This document shows positions 48,270 to 59,792 of a stretch of 64,000 nucleotides of DNA, piece by piece. Positions within the stretch are counted from its first letter, which is position 1. Each line of letters begins with the position of its first letter. The position numbers were made by a program, and so were the translations under genes. Below the pieces are notes generated by a model, which saw only the letters and a program-made list of their open reading frames with translations, ran no database searches and was not told where the DNA came from. The stretch spans positions 221,001 through 285,000 of the forward strand of contig JBBMOL010000292.1 of the NCBI GenBank assembly GCA_037954665.1, read 5' to 3'. The stretch comes from Laguncularia racemosa. Its lineage: Eukaryota; Streptophyta; Magnoliopsida; Myrtales; Combretaceae.

Positions 48270-49248
48270 GGTAGTGGTGCTTTTTTTTTTTTTTTCCGAT
48301 CACTAACCAAAGATTAAAAATAATCACTTACAATTAAAATTTGTTTAATGTTTAAGTAAGCCCATTAAATACTAAGTTCATATTTGCTTATCTACGTCAA
48401 TTTAAATTTTAAAAAACGGCTACTATAAAGAAAATATATAAGTAAGATATAAGCCCGCCAACAAATTAATTTTTATTTTTATTCAATTAATAGTACTCTA
48501 GTTTTATATACGTTGCATTTTTAAATAATTAAATAAGAATTGATTGTACAAATTATAAGCAAAATTCAAATTATAACAACGTAAACAAAAATGAAAACAC
48601 AAAATTGTGGAGTAAAAAGAAAAGGATGGATGGAACTTTGAGTGACATCACAACAGCATTTGACGGAATCACATGAAAAAAAAAAAAAAGGAAGAAAGGC
48701 TTACAGTGTAATGAAAATGAGGGGAAGTTGGAATGACGTTGCCCTGTATTTGTCCTCCTTTTTTCCTATCTATTTTGCCAAATTAGTCTTTGCCTTGCTT
48801 TTCCTTTTGAATGTTTAATAGTAAAGTATACAATTTAGTAGAAAGGAAATAGGAAATATGAACATAGTTACGGTTATAACCAGCATGCATGTAATTAAAG
48901 TGCAGCAAAAATAGTAAATTTAAAAAAAATAACTGCTTAAGTAGCAAATATAGCTCCTCCAAAAAAGGATCCCCACATTCCTTTCATGAGTAGAAGAAAT
49001 AAAAATTCTATTTATCATTTTTGTTTAGTAGATATTCCGATCTAAGATATATTGAAGAAAATGGATAAATTGTGTTGACTAGGGTTAGGCAAAAAAAAAA
49101 TTGATCGAACCACAAATTGAATTGAAAAAAACCCATAAATTAGGATCGAATCATCTTTGTAGGTTCAAAAAAATTACGAACTAAACAGAATCATTTCTTT
49201 TAGATTTGAAAAAAAATCACAAATTGAACTAAATTGTTTTGTTCGATA
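48270..49248. other. AT-rich spacer, no gene seen
   Basis: No coding sequence is seen. The final part (49090-49260) is a run of GAACCACAAATTGAA/AAAAATCACAAATTGAAC-type short repeats, a common kind of plant spacer repeat. Confidence 0.4.
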
Positions 49249-49249
49249 T

Positions 49250-50865
49250 GAACCTCAACAATTTTTTGATGTGGAAGATTATAACATCCACGACTTCACC
49301 AACAAGCATTTGGAGGATTTAATGATGCCTCATCTAGGATTTAAGTACATGACTACTAATGGACAAAATGAACCGCTTTCACGAGATGGCAACAAGTAGG
49401 ATAGGGAAGAGGATGTGTAAGAAGCGTCGAAGGAAAAAGTACCAAATCACATACATGGCAAAGTTGACTCTAGTGGTAAGCCACACATATCGCTTAAATA
49501 TAACATTTTTACTAAATATATTTTTTTAAATTGTAGGAGAAGATAGGTATACTCGTGCATATCGTAACTATTGTCAGTTAAGTTATGTATGGAAAAAGTG
49601 GGAGGGCTGTAGGACATTGAACAAGCACATATGAGCAAAGCACCCAATGGAGTTTAGCATAAATAAGTTGTAGTAACAAATATCCTAGCCCGGTGGTTTG
49701 CAGTTATTAGGTATATTTTGGTATTTTGTTGAGAGGTAAAAAATAGCCCTGGTAGAATGTTTAGTCAAATGTCACCTATTATGGAGTTATGCATCTTCTG
49801 TTCACCTCTTAGAATATGAATGGGAAGCTCTAAATCTAAGCTCACAAAGGTACAAGCTAAAAACTATGCAATAAACAATTGTGAAACTCTATTTCACAGG
49901 TAAGCATGGATTAACCGCTACATTTAATTCTCTTGATACATAAGTTTTCATTTGTCCGGACATATAGACCAATCCATTGTAGGATGATTTTTATATGAGA
50001 ATTATATGCCATTAGATAGATGATATATGGCAAATAAAAATAAATAAATAATAATAATAGCTTTTAAGATTTTTAATAAATGTCATATGGTGCAAAACAT
50101 TTTCTAGATAATAAGCACTATTTTAGGTAAATACTTATGCTAGGTAGGACCCTTTTTCACGTATGATGTGCTTACCATATTTTAAATATTTGTGTTAAAA
50201 ACGGTTTGAATCGTTTAGATTTTAAGATATCTCTCATAAGATAAGTATTTACCTTTTTAATTGACCATCTATTCATAGATAAAGCATTGAGAAATTTTTG
50301 TATTGATAACAGAATGCAATCAAAAAAATTAAAAAAGACATTAAGTATAGGTAAAATTCAACTTATTAACTTCTACAAAGTATAGTCCCTTACAAAAATG
50401 TGATGTATTCTTTCACTATGATGAATGTCCCAAACATTTCAATACACTCTAGTAATTAGGATGTATACACCAGAATACTAAATGTGCTTAAAGTTTTCTA
50501 TAAGTATACTTTAACATTTTTTTAAGTATACCAGGTTAGTATTCACTTTTTCCTAATAAATGCTATAAACATACTATTAGTGTTACTTGAAACGTAAAAC
50601 AATTCATTTCTTTAGGTAGCTATTAATGAAATAGCTACAAAATTGTTATTATATTATAGGCAAATTCCTACAATTTATCTTATTGCTTTTATTTTAGATC
50701 TACATTGTAATAAAAATATTCTTTTAGAATATCTCAATCCATATTATCAAATTGTTAATACATTTTCCAACACACAAGACACCTATGTTGTCATGGGTGA
50801 TCTAGGTAACAAAAGACTTGTTTTCCAATTTTTTGTTTACATATGGTGGTCAAATTCCTATTACT
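49250..50865 (+). mobile_element. Decayed hAT transposon relic
   Basis: Around 49545-49640 a frame reads RAYRNYCQLSYVWKKWEG then CRTLNKHI.AKHPMEF, the pattern of a BED zinc finger of plant hAT transposases (C.YC...Y......G..TL.RH...KHP). The first Cys reads Arg and a stop lies inside. At about 50655-50790 a second frame (IPTIYLIAFILDLHCNKN, then LLEYLNPYYQIV) resembles the later DUF4413-like part of hAT transposase. The catalytic middle and the dimerisation tail are not seen. Ends and target duplication are not found. Confidence 0.55.
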
Positions 50866-50889
50866 CCCCCACCATCCTCCACCTCACAT

Positions 50890-51395
50890 GATGCATGTAT
50901 GGTTATACCCTCCTTGCACAATAAATGATGGCATAAAGTTTGAAGCAGCACCACGCTAGTTTGGGTGAGTACACGAAACCTAACCACCATTTCAACACTA
51001 ACTTTGAATTTGTTGACAGTAGTATCACAAACTTTAATATCTTGAACTAGTGGAGGAGGTATAGGAAGACTTATGTAATTCCCTTTCGAATAGCTTGCTA
51101 AGTTCTTATTGCTCCTACATCAACAGTGGCTATTAAGCAAACGCTCAACACTACAAGCTTTGTCCTAGCACAATTGTGATCAAGCTTATTGCTTGTTAAC
51201 GTTAAGGTGCTAACTTGAGTAGAGGATTGGTCCAAGGTAAAAAATAAAACACAAGAGTCTATGGGACATCAAGTAAAGAAAATGAATACTTCAACGATTT
51301 TGTCCCATTGAGAGAAAGCTCATCTAGCTCAACTCTAGATCTCACGTAAAACTCAACAAGTTGAACAATATTTATTTTCATTATGCAATTATAGT
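50890..51395. other. Spacer, no gene seen
   Basis: Nothing recognisable is found between the hAT relic and the LTR fragment. Confidence 0.35.
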
Positions 51396-51399
51396 ATAA

Positions 51400-52200
51400 G
51401 CAAAATTAATTTGTAAGGATAGTATTACTATCTTATTTATTTTTTATAGTAGGCTGGAGATAAATTATAGTAGGCATGTTTTAGGTTGTGTCCTCTAGTA
51501 TGGTTAAGATACAAGGTCGTGTATAATGATCATGTATCTTTCTGTGTGTTTTACATTTTTAACACACTTAGGTACATAATCGTGTAGATGACTATATACA
51601 TTTTTGTAGATTTTCATATTTTGACACACCTAAGTACACAAGCAAGTCACTTGTCCATATACTTTTCTGTACAGCATGCATATTTTTAGACAAGGAAGTA
51701 TACAGGCGTATACTTAATTGTGTATCACGTTGTTCTTCACCAACCCTTTTTCCTCCTTTTCAATTCATTCCTAATTTTGATTTCTTTGATTCTAAGCCTA
51801 ATTGGATCCTAAAATTTATAAATTCTAATGAATTATGTAGATGAGTATACTTACTTGTTTAATTTCGTGATTCAAACCCTTAATCACTCGGTTCAGTGCT
51901 TGTTCTACCCTCTTTCTAAATCTGAATTCTAATGGAATCATGTAATGAAGGTTCATTAAATTCCTCAACGTTATAATCAGAATAGCAACTCAACCATAGA
52001 AATTCTTGCCTGGTGGAATTGAGTTGGTCCTTTTTATTGTTTGCTAGATCGCCTTTGTATTCCAAAGAGTGTTTCTTTAGTTTGTTATTGCACAAATGGT
52101 AAAGAAATGAGTGCTAGGTCAATGTGGGGTTTATATATTGTATCCATGAAATGATCAAACCGCCTCTAGATCTTTATAAAAATTACTTGTTTGATTTTAG
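51400..52200 (-). mobile_element. LTR fragment related to the 22-kb Ty3/gypsy insertion
   Basis: Read on the minus strand, AACAAGTAAGTATACTCATC, then TTCATTAGAATTTATAAATTTTAGGATCCAATTAGG, then GAATGAATT matches 22368-22470 on the plus strand (CAAGTAAGTATATCTACTAG, TATAAATTTTATGTTAGACGGATCAATTAGG, GAATCAATT). A degenerate repeat of GTGTATC/TACACA units follows in both. No coding part accompanies it, so it is a solo or truncated LTR. Confidence 0.6.
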
Positions 52201-52796
52201 CTTTACATAAATAAATGTTAAATAAAAATATGCTTTTCCGAGTATTTACATCATCTCTCCTTAAGGGCCTTTTTTTTTTTCCTTTTCAAATAATTAAATT
52301 AACTAGACTTGAAGACTTACCATACGTTCGAACCTTCCGTGGCCTTACAAAGCAACAAGAACACGTGGTGGATTTGCCATACCCTTAGAGTATCAAAAGT
52401 GGCAAAAACAAAGATTAAGTGAATCAATTATATATATCCAACAGCTTTATTATTAATGAAAATGCTCTATTTAAACATGCCATCACTATACCATTCCTTT
52501 CTCACATACATATATCCCTTGACAAGTATGAGCTTCCTGGATTCAATGACAATCTTGAAACCTCTCTTATATAACACACTAACATACTAAAAATTCTATT
52601 TCATATCCTGTACAATAACCACATTCACTAAAATCAATTTTTCCAAGATGTAAATCAAATATACATTGTAACAAATTCCGCAAGTTTGTCTAATTGTCAC
52701 TGGCTTTTAGGACCTCTCTACATGTAGCTTTTCTACACCTTAAGCAACCATTACCTTCTAACCTGAGTTTCGGAATTGATCAATCGTTATGATGAG

Positions 52797-54107
52797 CTAG
52801 AATTGTAAGATGGAGTCCAATTTATGCTTTAACAGCAACATGTCATCCAAATCCAGGGTCACCCAAGCCACAATGCCATCGTTTGATTTGCTATCAATTA
52901 GAATACTGAACTCAATTGCTGTCGAGGTGCTGCTAACAAAATCTGGCTTTCCCCAACCACAATCCACTTCATACAATGGGAACTTGCTCCAACTGCTAAA
53001 TGCAATCAAGTTGATTTCCCCTTCCATCGTTTTCCTCAATGCCACCGCGGATTCCTTATGTTTTTTCTCCACTAGAGCGCACAAATCAACGTCTGTTGCC
53101 ATGGCAAATTCCAATTTGGCTTTCCTTATTGCGTCACAAATCATTTCCAACGTAGAAAGTGTCGTGACGATCCCGGTTTGTTCTACCTTTATAGGCGGAG
53201 TTACGATCCTTGTGAAGAAATTACCACACGAGTTTTCTGGTATACCTAGATTTGTTTTGCCCCGCAAGTTCATCGCATGGTATAGGACAAAAGGCTTCGA
53301 GTTGACACCTTGCTTTGCAGATTTGATTTCGATAATCGCCTCACCGATAACTGCTGACACCACCTCCACACGAGAAGCTTGGAGAGAAGGAGCTTCGGGA
53401 TGTGACTCATTGGACTTTTTGGTAATCTCAGCTTTCAATTTCGAAATAACAACGTTATGAAAGGTGAAATTATGTAACACCAACTTTTTGGAAATGAATC
53501 CTGAAGGTGGACGCGTTTCGCCTATTTCTTTCTGAGGAAGTAGGGATCCTAAGTCGAAACTCGGCGGAATCACTTGTGTAATGCCACCATGACAAGCCGT
53601 AGACCATGCACTCATGAACATGCTTAACGTGCACGTATCGGCTAACTTATGGTGGAATCGTACCCCGATGGCTAATCCCCCGCACTTGAACACGTTCGCT
53701 TGAATAACGATGAGGGAATTTCCATCTTCCGATTCCGTGGGAAGGCTCGATAAATTCGAGAGCATATCGGGATCTACATGGTTATCAAGAAGGAGATCAA
53801 TCTGGCAATCAACTTTGGCTACAATATATTCAACTCCTCGGTCTCCACAGTCTATAAAGGAGCAGCCACCTTCAACAAGGAATCTGCCAGCAAAAGGATA
53901 GTACAGAACCAAGGTTTCTGAAAGCGACTTCTCTAATTTAGCAAGCCTTTCAGGGATATCATCAGGACTATTATTATCTTTGTAGTAAAAGATAATCCCC
54001 ACATATACTGGAAGTTGGATTTGATCCATGAAGGATAGCTTGAGTTTGGTTTTTGGTGTAGGAACAGATGGTGTTACCATCTTTCTGCTCTCTATTTTGA
54101 CATTCAT
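52797..54107 (-). CDS. BAHD family acyl-CoA-dependent acyltransferase, 436 aa
   Basis: This is a single intronless frame from ATG (54105-54107) to stop. An open stretch extends 11 codons upstream but has no ATG there. The HxxxD catalytic motif is HHKLAD (His153-Asp157), and GRFLVEGGCSFIDC is the usual upstream strand. The second family motif reads DCGWG (382-386) instead of DFGWG. The length is normal for the family (about 430-460). BAHD enzymes transfer acyl groups from CoA to alcohols or amines in the cytosol. By overall style (short MNVKIESRK start, PSVPTPKTKLKLSF, FMDQIQLP) it sits near vinorine synthase-like alcohol acyltransferases, but the substrate cannot be read from the sequence. 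A TATA box lies at 54153-54161. It is the only uninterrupted one of three copies here. Confidence 0.93.
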   Translation of the reverse strand: MNVKIESRKMVTPSVPTPKTKLKLSFMDQIQLPVYVGIIFYYKDNNSPDDIPERLAKLEKSLSETLVLYYPFAGRFLVEGGCSFIDCGDRGVEYIVAKVDCQIDLLLDNHVDPDMLSNLSSLPTESEDGNSLIVIQANVFKCGGLAIGVRFHHKLADTCTLSMFMSAWSTACHGGITQVIPPSFDLGSLLPQKEIGETRPPSGFISKKLVLHNFTFHNVVISKLKAEITKKSNESHPEAPSLQASRVEVVSAVIGEAIIEIKSAKQGVNSKPFVLYHAMNLRGKTNLGIPENSCGNFFTRIVTPPIKVEQTGIVTTLSTLEMICDAIRKAKLEFAMATDVDLCALVEKKHKESAVALRKTMEGEINLIAFSSWSKFPLYEVDCGWGKPDFVSSTSTAIEFSILIDSKSNDGIVAWVTLDLDDMLLLKHKLDSILQF

Positions 54108-54152
54108 GTTTTCTGAATTGTGTCGCAGGTTGTAATGCAACCTACTCTTCTT

Positions 54153-54161
54153 CTTTTATAC
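54153..54161 (-). promoter_or_regulatory. TATA box of the intact BAHD gene
   Basis: The minus strand reads GTATAAAAG, about 46-54 bp upstream of the ATG. The same box is kept in the pseudogene copy at 59784-59792, as expected for duplicated promoters. Confidence 0.55.
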
Positions 54162-54709
54162 TATTTCCCTGCTTTCCTATGGGTCCTTTAATGGCTGTTT
54201 GGAGATGTCTAATTTTTTTTTTTTTTTAAGTTTTCTAGCGATAGTAACACATAGTTTTTGTATTTAAATAGCTAATTGCCATTGTGATTTTTTTTTTTAT
54301 TATTTTAGCCATTCAATTTCGATCACTAATTATAAGTGTATATAAAAGAAGAAAGAGAGAAAAATATATCATATTGTTCAAAAATAATAATCACAAAAAA
54401 TTTAAATAGTCCATTGATACAATTTAATAACAATAAATCATTACAATGTGTTTGGAAAATCTTTATTTTCATTAAAAAACTATATATTAAAAAAATATAA
54501 TGGATAATTCAATGAATTGACACTATTAATTTTCCTATAGGATAAATGTGGCTATAAATTCTATAAAATTATTTATATATTTTAATCGTAAAACATTCAA
54601 TATTCTAAATAGAAAAAGAATTATATACGCTCCCTTTCTAGAATAAAATTTAAATCTATAATTTGTTTTTTGGCCAACTATTTATTACATAATTGATGAA
54701 AAGAGGAAA

Positions 54710-54760
54710 GATTCGAACCAGGAGGAAACTAGTATTTATACCAACTAAATTATAAAATCT
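54710..54760 (-). other. tRNA-like / SINE-like relic
   Basis: On the minus strand a box A-like TTTAGTTGGTATAAA is followed about 20 bp later by CTGGTTCGAATCTTTCC, a perfect box B core. The spacing is too short for a functional tRNA and no acceptor stem pairs, so I treat it as a tRNA-derived relic. The corresponding part of unit B (about 60340-60400) has lost box B. Confidence 0.3.
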
Positions 54761-56657
54761 TAACATGTTAAATCTATCATTACTCATTCATTGATGTTTT
54801 GATTTATCTTTTATTATTAGACTTTATCCCTTTTTCTTTTCTTAAATTTGTTGTGCAGTCACGTCTAGATATTAACTACTCTTAACTCTGCCAAATTACC
54901 TACAATTTTAGAAATAGAAGAGTGTACATATACCTTATAGAATCAAAGACTTTTATGGTCAAATACCATTGATACATATAAAATTTCATATAAAAGGTTG
55001 CATTTGAGCAAAGCCATATAAAATTAATTTTACTAAGGTTGACTTAGAATTTCATGAATGCCCGAATGCTTTCGAAACCTTATTTTTTTTTGGGTCCTCT
55101 TCCTCCTCGCATGGTTCAATGACTTGGAGGGATTCAAAATGAGGTCATGAATGAATTTTACTATTTGGGAAAACCAAAATATGAAAGTTAATCTAATTTG
55201 CGGGTGTCCCCAGCAACAGTAGTCTGTGGGAGAATATATATTTCATATGCGCATATCTGGAATATACAGATATAAGTTAATCTTTCAAAAAAACAAAAAA
55301 AAAAAAATCAGACAAAGATGCTTTCGTGACATCGTACATCATGAAATTGAAAGCCCCCATATAAAAAAGCTTTAAGAAAATGTACACGTAAAGTAGAGGT
55401 GAATTGATAATTACACATATTTTTTTCCCTTTCCATTCGCTTTCTACCTAATTTGGGGAAAAAGAAATTAAGTGGGGCGTAGGTAAAAATTCATTTCCAT
55501 TTTCCTCTCTCTTATACAGCCTCACGAACCAAAGAATGGAATAAAATTTTTTACCCTCCTCGCTCATTCCTTCCCCATTCCCTCCTTGGCCCCAAACATA
55601 ATGTTAAGATGTGAAATTGGAGTTCTTAATTCTAGACTTTCTTGGTTAGAAGTGCTTATCTATAAATTAAGGTTATCATTTTTCATTATTTGGACCAAAT
55701 TCCAAGTAACTTATCCATCAAATTTCGATTGATTTATAATTCTATTGGTTTCTTCTATCTCGTATTTAAATTTTGCAATTAATGCCTAAATCTCGATATA
55801 TTACACAATTATATTAGAAAATCCGTTTATGTTTAAAAGATAGTGTTTTGTCATGAATTTGATGTGTAGTTGAGTTTGGGATTGGGCTCTTGATGGAAAC
55901 CTACTTTGCCTTGGTTTTGGTTTTAGATTTAGCCATTTATTAGTTAGTAGTTCTAAATTATAGTAAAAAAGAATTTTATATTATAACCTATAATCTAGGT
56001 GATATTCTTCCTCCTTTCATAGTAAGTGCTCTCTTACTTGAATCACCTTTTACTGTAAGTGCTTTTTTAATACAATCAAAGAGAGAAGAACTAAAATGTT
56101 ATATAGTTTTCAGTAGGTTCATTCCCACCGTTTGAATTAGTTTTTCAAATTTATATATTAAATTTTGTTTTTGTTGTAGATTATTTATTTTCAAAATTTA
56201 CATATACATACTACTTATTTGTTTTGTAAAGGTTTGAGGTGTTTCATTAAATATATTGATGATAGAAATTCAACGATGATATTAAATTAATAATAGAGAT
56301 TTAATATATATAGTTGGATAATAAAATTAAGACTTAAATTAATTTTATTAAAATAATATACGAAATGATAAAAGTTTCATATTTCAAAGGAATGTAAGTC
56401 ACAAATGGCAGTTTCTAGGGTCAAAACCAAAAACTGATAATTATAGAGGCAAGGCAGGAACCTCGAAATGACATGGAAGTTTTTCTCAATTATCCTTTCA
56501 AGATAACTTACAAATAAAGGACTAGAAGGCCGCAGGAATGCAAGCATTAATCTAACATCTGAAAAATAGTTTTTATGAAATGAATATAAACAACTTCAGA
56601 AGGAAAAAAATGCCTGCGAGATTAGGTCACCCTTGCAATTCTAATCTGCCAATTCCA

Positions 56658-56732
56658 TCACTTGGTGTAAAGAACATCTTCCATGGGTGACGCTATAGTG
56701 GCTGTTTCAACCTCTTGTGGTCAAAGGTGTGC
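56658..56732 (-). pseudogene. Orphan copy of the ATP-citrate lyase B terminal exon
   Basis: The 75 bp match the terminal ACLB exon at 62678-62753, including the TC-AG acceptor side and the TGA. Reading HTFD.KRLKQPL, the next codon is TAG where the real gene has TAC (Tyr). One G is also missing from the CCATGGG stretch. There is no other ACLB exon nearby. It was carried here as the edge of the duplicated unit and cannot be a functional exon unless spliced to something unknown. Confidence 0.92.
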
Positions 56733-56755
56733 CTGATAATTCAAGCAAGAATGTA

Positions 56756-57811
56756 TTTTATCTACTCCTCCTCACGCTTTTTTATACGATATTTTTCTTC
56801 ATGTCATCACATCAAGTCTTTTCTAAAATTAAATAATACACTCATTGTACATAATTGCTCAACTACAACAACCCTCTACAACCATTAACCTCAATTTCCT
56901 TTAAATATTGTCATGTGTTGGCCCGTAATCCAATTGTGAAGATTTCTACACCTATATTCATATCCATAATAAGATATTTAATTGTGAAACCAAATTCCTT
57001 TTACATCTATCTCTACTCCGCTTTACAATAACGTACATTTAAAATTGAATTGAAAGGATATTGAATATGTAAAATTATATGTATCCAGTACTACTTAAAA
57101 GTCTTGATAAATTCTTAACCATTGTTTCTTTAAAACAATTTCATTCTTTACATAAATATGAATTCAATTTTTTTTTTTTATCTAAGAGCATATCTATTTC
57201 ATAATTATTGAAATCATCTTCCAAATAATATAAAGATTTGCATAAATTTCTAATTGTATCCTGATTTTTAATAAAAATCTCTTTTTCTTGTTGAATGAAA
57301 GGCAATGTCAACGACAAATCCCATCACCATGTTAAAAATTGAAATGTAAGTGCAAATTCATGATTTAACAAATTTATTTCCACTTAAATCACTTTATGAA
57401 ATGTTTTATCTATTCACCTAAAAATAGAAAAGAACAGTGAACATATAGAAATTCAAGATTCAATAAAGTGTAGACAAATTGTGTTGTTTGATGGAATACC
57501 TCTATGGTTGGCTACATCCAACTGTGGATTGATTGGCCGGTGGATGATACCTATAGTGAAACCAAGATGATTGGCATTAAGATTAGATAGATGTCTGCAA
57601 TATACTATGCAATATATGTATGTGTGTTGATGGGATCTAAAATTTTTTAAATCTTAGAACACTAAAATTATGTTATTTGCCTGGCCTAAATTATAACATA
57701 AATGAACACTATTGATGCATAAAGTAATTTTATGCTTGTACATGAATTGTCGGTTTGGCATATTTATGTGTTTGCAATTAGTATAGGTATCTGCGGCTGC
57801 TAAGCATTTGC
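56756..57811. other. Linker between units, homologous to the start of the 46.4-kb block
   Basis: No gene is present. It resembles 46360-47390 (TACAACAACC, AGACAAATTGTGTTGTTT, GTTTGCAATTAGTAT), so it belongs to the older duplication but is missing in front of unit A. Confidence 0.6.
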
Positions 57812-58429
57812 TCATCTCTCTTTAGGGACTTTTTTTTTTTTTGTTTTCCTTTTCAGGTAATTAAATTAACTGGACTCGAAGACTTGCCATAGGTTGACTT
57901 TGCACGGTCTTACCAAGCAACAAGAACACATGGTCGATTTGCCATACCCTTAGAGTTTCGAAAGTAGCAAAAACAAAGATTACGTGAGTCAATTAGATAT
58001 ATCAAACAGCTTTATCATTAATGATAATGCTCTACTTAAACACGTCATCACTATACCATCCCTTTCTCACATAGATGTATCCCTTGACAAGTATGAACTT
58101 CCTGGATTCGATGAAAATCTAGAAACCACTCTTACATAACACACTAACATACTAAAAATTCTATTTCATATCCAGTACAATAACCACATTCACTAAAATC
58201 AACATTTTCCAAGATGCAAATCAAACATCCATTGTAATAAATTCCGCAAAGTTTGTCTGACAGTCACTGCCTTTTAGGACCTCTCCATTTTCAACGTTTT
58301 TCCCATTTGCAAAATTTTATGATTGTTTCTATAAGGATTCTACGTTAATTCTGTATGTAGCTTACCTACGCCTCAAGTACCCGTTACCTTCTAACCTGAG
58401 TTTCGGAATCAATCAATTGCTATGATGAA

Positions 58430-59738
58430 CTAGAATTGTAAGGAAGGGCACAATTTATGCTTTAACAGCAACATGTCATCCATGCCCAGGGTCACCCACG
58501 CCACAATGCCGTCGTTTGATTTGCTATCAATTAGAACACTAAACTCAATTGGTGTCGTGGTGCTGCTAACGAAATCTGGCTTTCCCCAACCAAAATCCAC
58601 TTCATACAATGGGAACTTGCTCCAACTGCTAAATGCAATCAAGTTGATTTCCCCTTCCACCGTTTTCCTCAATGCCACCGCGGACTCCTTATATTTTTTC
58701 TCCACTAGAGCGTACAAGTCAACGTCTGTTGCCATAAAAAATTCCAATTTGGCTTTCCTTATTGCGTCACAAATCATGCCCAGCATGGAAAGTGTCGTGA
58801 TGATCCCGGTTTGTTCTACCTTTCTAGGCGGAGTTACGATCCTTGTGAAGAAATTACCACACGAGTTTTCTGGGATACGTAGATTTGTTCTGCCCCGCAA
58901 GTTCATCGTATGGTATAGGACGAAAGGCTTCGAGTTGACACCGTGCTTTGCAGATTTGATTTCGATAATCGCCGTACTGATAACTGCTGACACCACCTCC
59001 ACACGAGAAGCTTGGAAAGGGGAGTTTCGGGATGTGACTCATTGGATTTTTTGGTCATCTCAGCTTTCAATTTCGAAATAACATCGTTATGAAAGGTGAA
59101 ATTATGTGACACCAACTTTTCGGAAATGAATCCTGAAGGTGACGCGTTTCGCCTATTTCTTTCTGAGGAAATAGGGATCCTAAGTCGAAACTCGGCGGAA
59201 TCACTTGTGTAATGCCACCATGACAAGCCTTAGACCATGCACTCATGAACATGCTTAACGTGCACGTATCGGCTAACTTATGGTGGAATCGTACCCCAAT
59301 GGCCAATCCCCCGCACTTGAACACGTTCGCTTGAATAACGATGAGGGAATTTCCATCTTCCGATTCCGTGGGAAAGCTCGATAAATTCGAGAGCATATCG
59401 GGATCTACATGGTTATCAAGAAAGAGATCAATCTGGCAATCAACTTTGGCTACAATATATTCAACTCCTCGGTCTCCACAGTCTATAAAGGAGCAGCCAC
59501 CTTCAACAAGGAATCTGCCAGCAAAAGGATAGTACAGAACCAAGGTTTCTGAAAGCGACTTCTCTAATTTAGCAAGCCTTTCAGGGATATCATCAAGACT
59601 ATTATTATCTTTGTAGTAAAAGATAATCCCCACATATACTGGAAATTGGATTTGATCCATGAAGGATAGCTTGAGTTTGGTTTTTGGTGTAGGAACAGAT
59701 GGTGTTATCATCTTTCTGCTCTCTATTTTGACATTCAT
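58430..59738 (-). pseudogene. BAHD acyltransferase pseudogene (two frameshifts)
   Basis: The ATG (59736-59738), HHKLAD and DFGWG are all present, and the sequence is very close to the intact copy. A one-base loss near 59140 (GGTGACG for GGTGGACG) throws the frame after about residue 198. A second loss near 59015-59022 shifts it again. The three pieces are roughly 59140-59738, 59020-59140 and 58430-59018. Translation would stop at 59067. The TATA box (59784-59792) remains. A sequencing error could explain one shift, but two in 130 bp make true decay more likely. Confidence 0.9.
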
Positions 59739-59783
59739 GTTTTCTGAATTGTTTCGCAGGTTGTAATGCGACCTACTCTTTTT

Positions 59784-59792
59784 CTTTTATAC
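59784..59792 (-). promoter_or_regulatory. TATA box of the BAHD pseudogene
   Basis: GTATAAAAG on the minus strand, at the same distance from the ATG as in the intact copy. The promoter core is retained although the reading frame is broken. Confidence 0.45.

Larger units (their letters stand above)
52250..56755 (-). repeat. Segmental duplication unit A (BAHD gene plus ACLB last exon)
   Basis: Unit A is colinear with unit B (57812-62778) through the BAHD 3' flank, coding region, promoter, about 2.4 kb of upstream DNA and the ACLB terminal exon. Homology starts near TCATCTCTCCTTAAGGG and ends just past GTGCCTGATAATTCAAG. The unit lies in direct orientation with B. The offset is about 5.6 kb across the BAHD gene and about 6.0 kb at the far end, because of a ~375-bp indel. 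Confidence 0.9.

Noticed and set aside
52810..53460. Long open frames on the plus strand across both BAHD copies (also 58473-59081)
   Set aside because: They are antisense to the BAHD coding sequence, have no domain, and recur only because the gene is duplicated.
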